A stretch of 64,000 bases of DNA. It comes from Neodontobutis hainanensis (Eukaryota > Chordata > Actinopteri > Gobiiformes > Odontobutidae). Below, one piece after another: positions 58,146 to 64,000 of this stretch. Where the stretch lies: contig JALDNG010000022.1 of the NCBI GenBank assembly GCA_024349245.1, positions 3,303,501 through 3,367,500 on the forward strand. The letters are read 5' to 3'. The first letter of the stretch is position 1. Each line of letters begins with the position of its first letter. The notes beneath the pieces are model-generated. The model did no database searches. It had not been told where the DNA came from and was given only the letters and a program-made list of their open reading frames with translations. A program made the position numbers and the translations under genes.

Positions 58146-59728
58146 ATGGCAACGTATGGTGCTGATCCATTAGACAGCTACTTCTATTCATCTTACAACC
58201 CTTACATTGGCAGATACCCCCGGGCAAAACGTGAAACGGGCTGGAAATACAAAAGTTACCTGGCCCAATATGGCGACGCAGAAGCTTTCAACAACCACCA
58301 GCGCGCCCAGCTCAAGTCTATCCTGTCCCAAATCAACCCTAAACTTACCCCGAGACTGCGGAAGGCCAACACCAAGGATGTGGCGGTGCAGGTGAACCCG
58401 AAGAGGGACGCCTCGGTTCAGTGCTCCATCGGTCCGCGGACACTGCTAACCCTGAAGCGGGACTTGCGGCGTAGGAAGACGCAGCCCGACGCTGGCTCAC
58501 CTGGGAGCAGCGGCAGTCCCAAATCCCCGAGCAGTGTCCGGTACCCCCGCACTATAGCCGTGTACTCCCCCATCGCGTACCGCAGCATCACCTCTTTCCT
58601 GGTCGAAGAAAACAACACGGAGGCGTCCAGAGAGGCCCAGAGCAGCGAACCAACCGAGGCCAACGGGAAAGACGATAGCGACAAGGCTACAGAGATCCGC
58701 GAAGAGGGCGACGCCGCAAAAGTGACGGAACCACGCAAAAAAGCCAAGCCAAAACAACTGGCCAAAAGTGAAGAGGCTCAAACTACTACAGAAGGGTCAA
58801 AGGGCAAGGCGCGGGTGCGGTTCCAGGTGAGCTATATTTACAGTTGCACACATGATGCCCACAGTTACCAGCGTGGTTAGTGACGAAGATGATGTCAACT
58901 AATGGGAACACATAGGCTAGACATATTTGTTTCTTTCTAAAACTAGTTTAAATATGAAGTTAAATCTTCAACTTCTCTCAAACTATCACTCCCTGGCTGA
59001 GTTTACACCAAAAGGCTTAGCTCTGCTTGTGTTTTATATTTTTTTGGTGTAACAGTAGGGTAGTGACAAAGTTTTAATATTAACCTACACAGTTCACAAA
59101 AGTCTTTGTATAAGAACATGTAAAACCCCTCCTCTACCTTTGCTAAAAATGATGTAATCCTTTAATAATGGAGCACGATTGTTTACCTTCAGAATGACAC
59201 CTAAATGGAACAAACTAAATTTGATCAGCATGAATGATTTCACTGGAACAAAGTGTTGACTGTGAGCCTTTTCAGTTTCTAGAACAGAAGTACGGATATT
59301 ACCACTGCAAAGATTGTAATCTGCGGTGGGAGAGTGCCTATGTGTGGTGTGTCCAGGGCACCAATAAGGTGAGCTCTCTTGTAAGACTGAATATAATCAA
59401 ACCTCCCTGTATGACCTTCACTAAACTGTATGTTCCAGGTTTACTTCAAACAGTACTGCAGAAAGTGCCAAAAGGAGTTCAACCCATATCGTGTTGAGGA
59501 CATCGCATGCCATGTAAGCCCTGTTTCTTGTCTAATTAAAAATGAAGCTGGTCACAGATTCTGACTCAAATATAACTATTTCAGACTTGCAAAAAGGCAC
59601 GCTGTTGCTGCGCAGTAACACCACGCCACGTAGACCCCAAGCGGCCCCACAGACAGGACTTGTGTGGCAGATGCAAGGGCAAACGACTCTCCTGTGACAG
59701 CACATTTAGCTTCAAATACATAATCTAG
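58146..59728 (+). CDS. zar1: Zygote arrest protein 1
   Basis: ZAR1 is an oocyte protein that binds maternal mRNAs through a zinc-binding C-terminus and is needed for oogenesis and the oocyte-to-embryo transition. Exons: 58146-58826, 59276-59368, 59439-59513, 59585-59728. Total 993 nt, 330 aa. The N-terminus matches the family (YFYSSYNPYIGRYPRAKRET; QRAQLKSILSQINPKLTPRL; VAVQVNPKRDASVQCS). The middle is Ser/Glu/Lys-rich and variable. The C-terminal cysteine domain has four CXXC-type pairs (YYHCKDCNLRW, QYCRKCQKEF, HTCKKARCCC, LCGRCKGKRLSC) and ends in FKYII. The start is the ATG of MATYGADPL; codons before it in the same frame begin with a non-ATG triplet. It is a tail-to-tail neighbour of fryl. 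Confidence 0.96.
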
Positions 59729-61770
59729 AAGCTTTCAATTGAGTTTTGCCTGTTTTACATGTTGCACAAGTTGAGTGTGGGCTGTCCTTAACCACATATT
59801 TACAAATGCAAACCTAATGTTTGATCTTGCAATGCTTTGTTTACTTTTTGTTTATGAATTGAAGGTATGCTTCACACACTTGACCATGTAATAAATGGCT
59901 ATCCTGCACTCTGAACTGAAGCAAATCTGTTCCTTTGATGCGGTCTAGATAATTTACTTGTCTGACCAAAACTCTGAAACTGGCTGCAGTAAAGCTCACC
60001 TAATGAACTGCTTTTGTCAATTCATGACTGTGCCAGCTATAGGGGTTAACTGTAATATTGCATAGGCTTAGATAATTTGCTTGTGAACTCTAATCCCAGT
60101 CAAGAATATTGTAAAATATATTGAATACTAATGGCCCCACCTGCTTCTCAGGCCAAAACTTGGATTCAATGACCAAATATCCACCATTTTAAGCCAAACG
60201 GTTCAATTTATTTGATTTTATTTATCCAGAGAAGGCTGGTATGAGTGAATAAAATGTATAATGCACCTACATTAATGCATCTTCCAGGTAAATATTAAAT
60301 AACAGCATTCAAATGTACCAAACAAGCAGGGGGAAAATTAAGTTCTGTGGAATGAGTACAGTGACTAGTTAATGTGCCATGACAAGATTTTCTGAAAGCA
60401 TTAATGTCCAGCAGCACATAGGGCCATTCTGAAAGCATAGCACAGCAATTTCAAGATGTCAATGATGAGCGCTGCTTTGCAAGTTGTCAACCTACAGACA
60501 AATCCACTAAGTCCCGTTTCATAAAGCTTTTAGCAGAGGAAATGCTGGGGATAATGATCACAGTGGAAAAAAGGAATGGATATGACTTGGCCGAGTTGGT
60601 GAGGTCCAACTAAAGACGAGGCTACACAAGATCTTGCATGCCACTGTCGTTATTAAAGCCGACGAGAGGCTAGTCCCAAATGTCCCCTCACAGCCATTGC
60701 AAGACCCCACCCACCCACCCACCAAGACCGCCTCTGGCAATTTCAGAAGTTTGCAATTGGATGTCAAAGGTAGAGCAGATCAATAGTCTTAAATCTGGTC
60801 TTAACTTTTCTCTATCACGTTAGCTTTATACATATACATCCTGTTGGGATGAACAGTGCATTACACAAAAGTACAAGGGAAAAATACTGGTTTTACACTA
60901 TACATTTTCTAAAATATATACAGAGTAAAATAAGTTATGTTTCCATAATGAGTTGTAGCCAGTCTGCACTTGTGTGCAATTATATGCATCTGTGTGTGAG
61001 TATATCAGAATATCTAATATATATCACACAGTCAAGAGACTCTAAAGGCAGCTACTTATTTGGTTAAAGAGTAAGGTTTGCGTCAAGACCTGTTGAAGGG
61101 GATCCTCCTCAATGCAGATCAATAAACATATATACTGTATCTCTTTTTACAATCCCTGAGGGCAAATAATCCCCACAGAGTTTTCAATTACATGTTAAAT
61201 ATCCTAACATTTACAACCTAGGATGTTAGCTCTAATAAAAATACATTTCTCAAAAAATATTCTTGCAGCAATCTTCTCTTTCAAGCATGCTTTTGAAAAC
61301 TTTAAACAAGATTTTTCTGTTGGAATCCTGACTCAACACCTCCTTTAGGTTGGTTTATATGCTTTAACACCATCTCCTCACTTAAGGCCCTTAAGAGCCC
61401 ATCGGTTGGTAAGGAAGGCCCAGGTCAGACCCAGCAAAAACAAAAGAAAACCATAAAAACAGTTCAGCCCACTTGGTCCTTTCTATTTTCCAGGCACTCT
61501 ACAATGTGACTTATTGCAACAGAATTTTGCAGGTTGGCTTGTCTGGGAAACAATGTTGGCTTTACATACTCATACATGTAATGTCATAGATGAAGTGTCA
61601 CAGTAATTCCCACACATCCTTTAGCCCTTTGTATGTGGAGTCTCTAGGGTCCTCCTCTGAGCCTCTCCCAGCCCCTCTCTACAGCTCAAGGTGAGGCTGG
61701 GGCAGAGCAGGGGAAGTTTTTTAATCCAGTCTGAGTCTTGCGTGTCCTCAGGCCTACAGTCCAGTACTCA
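59729..61770. other. zar1-fryl convergent 3' region
   Basis: zar1's poly(A) signal AATAAA lies near 59890. The rest (about 1.9 kb) is probably largely fryl 3' UTR, read on the minus strand. An AATAAA on the minus strand would be a plus-strand TTTATT; a candidate is near 60215 (atttatttg). No coding is seen on either strand. Confidence 0.5.
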
Positions 61771-61981
61771 TTATGGTGGTCGGGGCCTGGCAGGTCTGAG
61801 CTCACGGATCTGAAGGTTGAGCTCCATGAGGCGGGTGCTGGCCTGGGACAGGTCCCTGCTGGGGCCCACAACGGCTAAGCAGCCCGTCTGACCCAATGTC
61901 TGGTGGCGGAAGTAAATGTGCAGCAGGGTTTGGACTGCATTATCCGTCTCATTGCCAAAGATGTCGTTTGGCCACAAAGAC
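61771..61981 (-). CDS. fryl: FRY-like protein, last coding exon
   Basis: FRYL is a very large Furry-family scaffold linked to NDR-kinase signalling and cell polarity. This exon encodes SLWPNDIFGNETDNAVQTLLHI, the HQTLGQTGCLAVVGPSRDLS block and LMELNLQIRE, then an unusual tail RPARPRPP and TAA at 61771-61773. The acceptor is tttttcag before 61981, and a split Arg codon joins it to the previous exon. The tail after LQIRE does not align with what I remember of the family and may be divergent or frameshifted. Confidence 0.88.
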
Positions 61982-62061
61982 CTGAAAAAAAAAAACAGAG
62001 CAGACCTTTAGAAACGCATAATTTCCATTTATTGCTGTGAGAGGGTCAGCCCTGCTCTTAC

Positions 62062-62255
62062 CTGAAGACTTTGACCTGCGTGAGGGCAGAGGTGAAGTCT
62101 CTGGCTCTCAGAGTCTCTATTAGAGATTGTATCGCTGTCTCTGTGTTGGTATGGGCATTGTCTGACATGCACACATCCTCCTGACCATCACCTCCCATCT
62201 CTGCCTCCTTCAAACAGCTCTCCAAGATGCTCAGCTCTTCAGACATGTTGGTAAC
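62062..62255 (-). CDS. fryl: FRY-like protein, penultimate coding exon
   Basis: It encodes VTNMSEELSILESCLKEAEM, an acidic segment (GGDGQEDVCMSDNAH) and TETAIQSLIETLRARDF followed by TSALTQVKVF. The acceptor is ttcttag before 62255 and the donor is TTCAG|gtaaga at 62062/62061. At 194 nt it joins the last exon (211 nt) to give 135 codons with the stop. Confidence 0.88.
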
Positions 62256-62680
62256 CTAAGAAATTGACATCACCATTAATTAGGTGCTGCATAATATAAG
62301 CATCAATGTGCAAAATCCAAAGGCTCTTTACGTAAATATTAACTGAAATGGCCAACCCCATTGCTCCCTATGTGAAATTTGTTAATTTCATTAAGCACTT
62401 TAATCTGATCAAACTTGCATTAAGATAATGGCAGGATGGCAACTGACTGCAGCACAGATAGTGTAAGGATTCTTAAAATCTATTAGATAAACAAATATAT
62501 GCTCTACCTGGAAAACATTTACAATTCTACTTTCAGAACAGAACATCAGTGAGACAAGCATCAGTGGAGAACAAAGCTTTCATTATGACCTGATGCTATC
62601 TGATGCAATTAGTTCTTGATACAAGGTACATTATTCCAGATATAAAGCCCACATGGGAGTGACTTTGAATAAAGTCTCAC

Positions 62681-62791
62681 CTCTGCCTCTCTCTTGATAG
62701 TGTCCACTCTGCTGATGAGTTTACAGTAGGCCTGGAAAAGCAGCAGCAGCTGAAAGTGCAACTTATAGAGCCTGCGACACAGCTCGAGCTC
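62681..62791 (-). CDS. fryl: FRY-like protein, third-last coding exon
   Basis: A 111-nt exon encoding ELELCRRLYKLHFQLLLLFQ then AYCKLISRVDTIKREAE, a highly conserved helical Furry-family segment. The acceptor is tttgcag before 62791 and the donor is GCAGAG|gtgaga at 62681/62680, phase 0. Upstream fryl exons lie beyond the right edge or were not recognised between 62792 and 64000. Confidence 0.9.
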
Positions 62792-64000
62792 CTGCAAAGA
62801 CAGAAAGTACAGCAGTCAGGAGAGGACATGATGACTCTGGGTGCACTGAAATTATTCTGATTATCATAGATTAGACAAACATGTTCTGGGTTAGAGACAT
62901 GGCAGTAGATGAAAAGGTTAACATGGCTTCAGGGTTGGGGCCACGGAGCAAGAGGTGTGTCTACCGCTACTAAGATTAGTCAAATTAAATCTTAATTAGA
63001 ACATCTTCCATCACCTTGAGTGACGCTGCTTAAATTGGCCCCAGTGACCAGCGGTCTAAAGAGATGGATGGACCAAAGAAGTTGGAGATTACTCAAAGAT
63101 AACGCCCTAATCCAGGAGAACATAGGACGGCATTTTATATAGAAATGGCATGGACTAATAAACATGCAAAATGAAGCCAAACTCAACATTAAAACGACAT
63201 GTTTTCTCTTAACTTTCTTTATTCCTAAATGTATTTGGAGAGGAGGTTAGATTTAGATGTAGCCAAACATCAGGAAAAGTATATTTAGCCTATTTTTGAT
63301 TGGTTTGGTGGGGGAGAGATGGTGGGTTAGATGACCAATCAAGGCCAGACAAAGAAGTGGATGGCGGCAGAGCACAGTGTCTGATTGGGACACAGTGCAG
63401 GTGTGTGGAAAGAAATGAGATGGTCGGTGTTTTTGTGTCTGAATATCATGATTATTAAAGAGTCCATAAGAGGAGAACCACTTACTGCCAGATTTTCCAT
63501 TTGCTAAGCAAGAAGGTGAGCAGGTCATACACACATACACATACACACACACACACATACACACACACACACACAAACAAAACAAAGGGAGAGAAAGACC
63601 AAGAATTAGTGAGCGTTGACATGGCTGCTGAGACACGGTGACCTGTTTGGTCAAGGAGTTTGGTTTTTGTTAACCTCTCTTTGTACAGTTTGGGGATGAC
63701 TTTTCCAATTAACACGTAAGCTCACTTTGGCAGTAACATAGGCTTATTCTGAGGAGCTCTGGACAGATGTGTGTGCGATGAGAGAAAAAGGAGATGCAGC
63801 AACAGAGGAAAGAAAGTACTGTTGAGACCTCGGACAAGAAAGCTTCAGTGTGTGGAGAAGAGTGAGAGTCAGTAGGCGGTAAGTCCATGCAATTGTGCGA
63901 TGAACTCTTGAGTATTTGGTAGCATGCCCCTTTACAGTCTGTGTGCAACTACAGGAGCCCTGCAGGGACACGCTTTTGTCTACTATGCCTGAGGTCTGAT
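62792..64000 (-). other. fryl intron, with (CA)n microsatellite
   Basis: No further exon is recognised. A (CA)n/(TACACA)n microsatellite occupies about 63527-63576. The open frame YDLLTFLLSKWKIW near 63480-63525 ends at a donor-like gtaagt, but it has no convincing acceptor and no family match that I recognise. Confidence 0.55.

Noticed and set aside
63480..63525. Minus-strand YDLLTFLLSKWKIW followed by gtaagt, as a further fryl exon
   Set aside because: The upstream side is a (CA)n microsatellite rather than a splice acceptor, and the residues do not match Furry-family sequence I know.
63527..63576. CRISPR-like repeat array
   Set aside because: A simple (CA)n microsatellite in a vertebrate intron, with no spacers.

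Overview
The window is nuclear DNA from a ray-finned (teleost) fish. Genes are split by canonical GT-AG introns, exon translations match vertebrate families, and the repeats are typical of fish: Rex3/RTE, L2, hAT, Penelope-like and Ty3/Gypsy chromovirus elements. There is no prokaryotic gene organisation. The species cannot be told from the sequence.

Left third (1-30.9 kb): almost gene-free, and probably a very large intron or 3' portion of palld (palladin). The first large coding exon of palld lies on the minus strand at 30891-31847. The rest of this region is filled by retroelements. A 5'-truncated Rex3-like RTE LINE (2640-4479) has a 9-bp target-site duplication. A decayed minus-strand Penelope-like element, with RT and GIY-YIG parts, lies at about 15.5-27.25 kb. 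It is split by a 10.5-kb tandem chromovirus array, LTR-internal-LTR-internal-LTR (16238-26716, minus strand), flanked once by the 5-bp duplication cataa.

Right half (34.8-64 kb): a compact gene row. anapc4 (+, 27 coding exons, 802 aa) encodes an APC/C subunit. An L2 LINE remnant follows. slain2 (+, 573 aa, or 602 aa with a predicted 87-nt cassette exon) encodes a microtubule plus-end factor. slc10a4 (+, 3 exons, 417 aa) encodes an SLC10-family vesicular/plasma-membrane transporter. zar1 (+, 4 exons, 330 aa) encodes an oocyte zinc-binding RNA regulator. The last three coding exons of fryl (-) enter from the right end. slain2-slc10a4-zar1-fryl matches the order I know from human 4p; palld and anapc4 lie elsewhere on human chromosome 4. 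These genes are not functionally coupled; they are ordinary chromosomal neighbours. In every spliced model the exon lengths sum to a multiple of three, which supports the boundaries.

The most notable structure is the chromovirus array. Its primer-binding site is a perfect 12-nt complement of the predicted 5' end of its own transcript (Tf1/sushi-type self-priming). It has a -1-offset gag/pol overlap. Both internal copies carry the same in-frame stop and the same protease/RT frameshift inside a tract of about 1.7 kb that appears identical between them. I found no previously undescribed multi-gene system.
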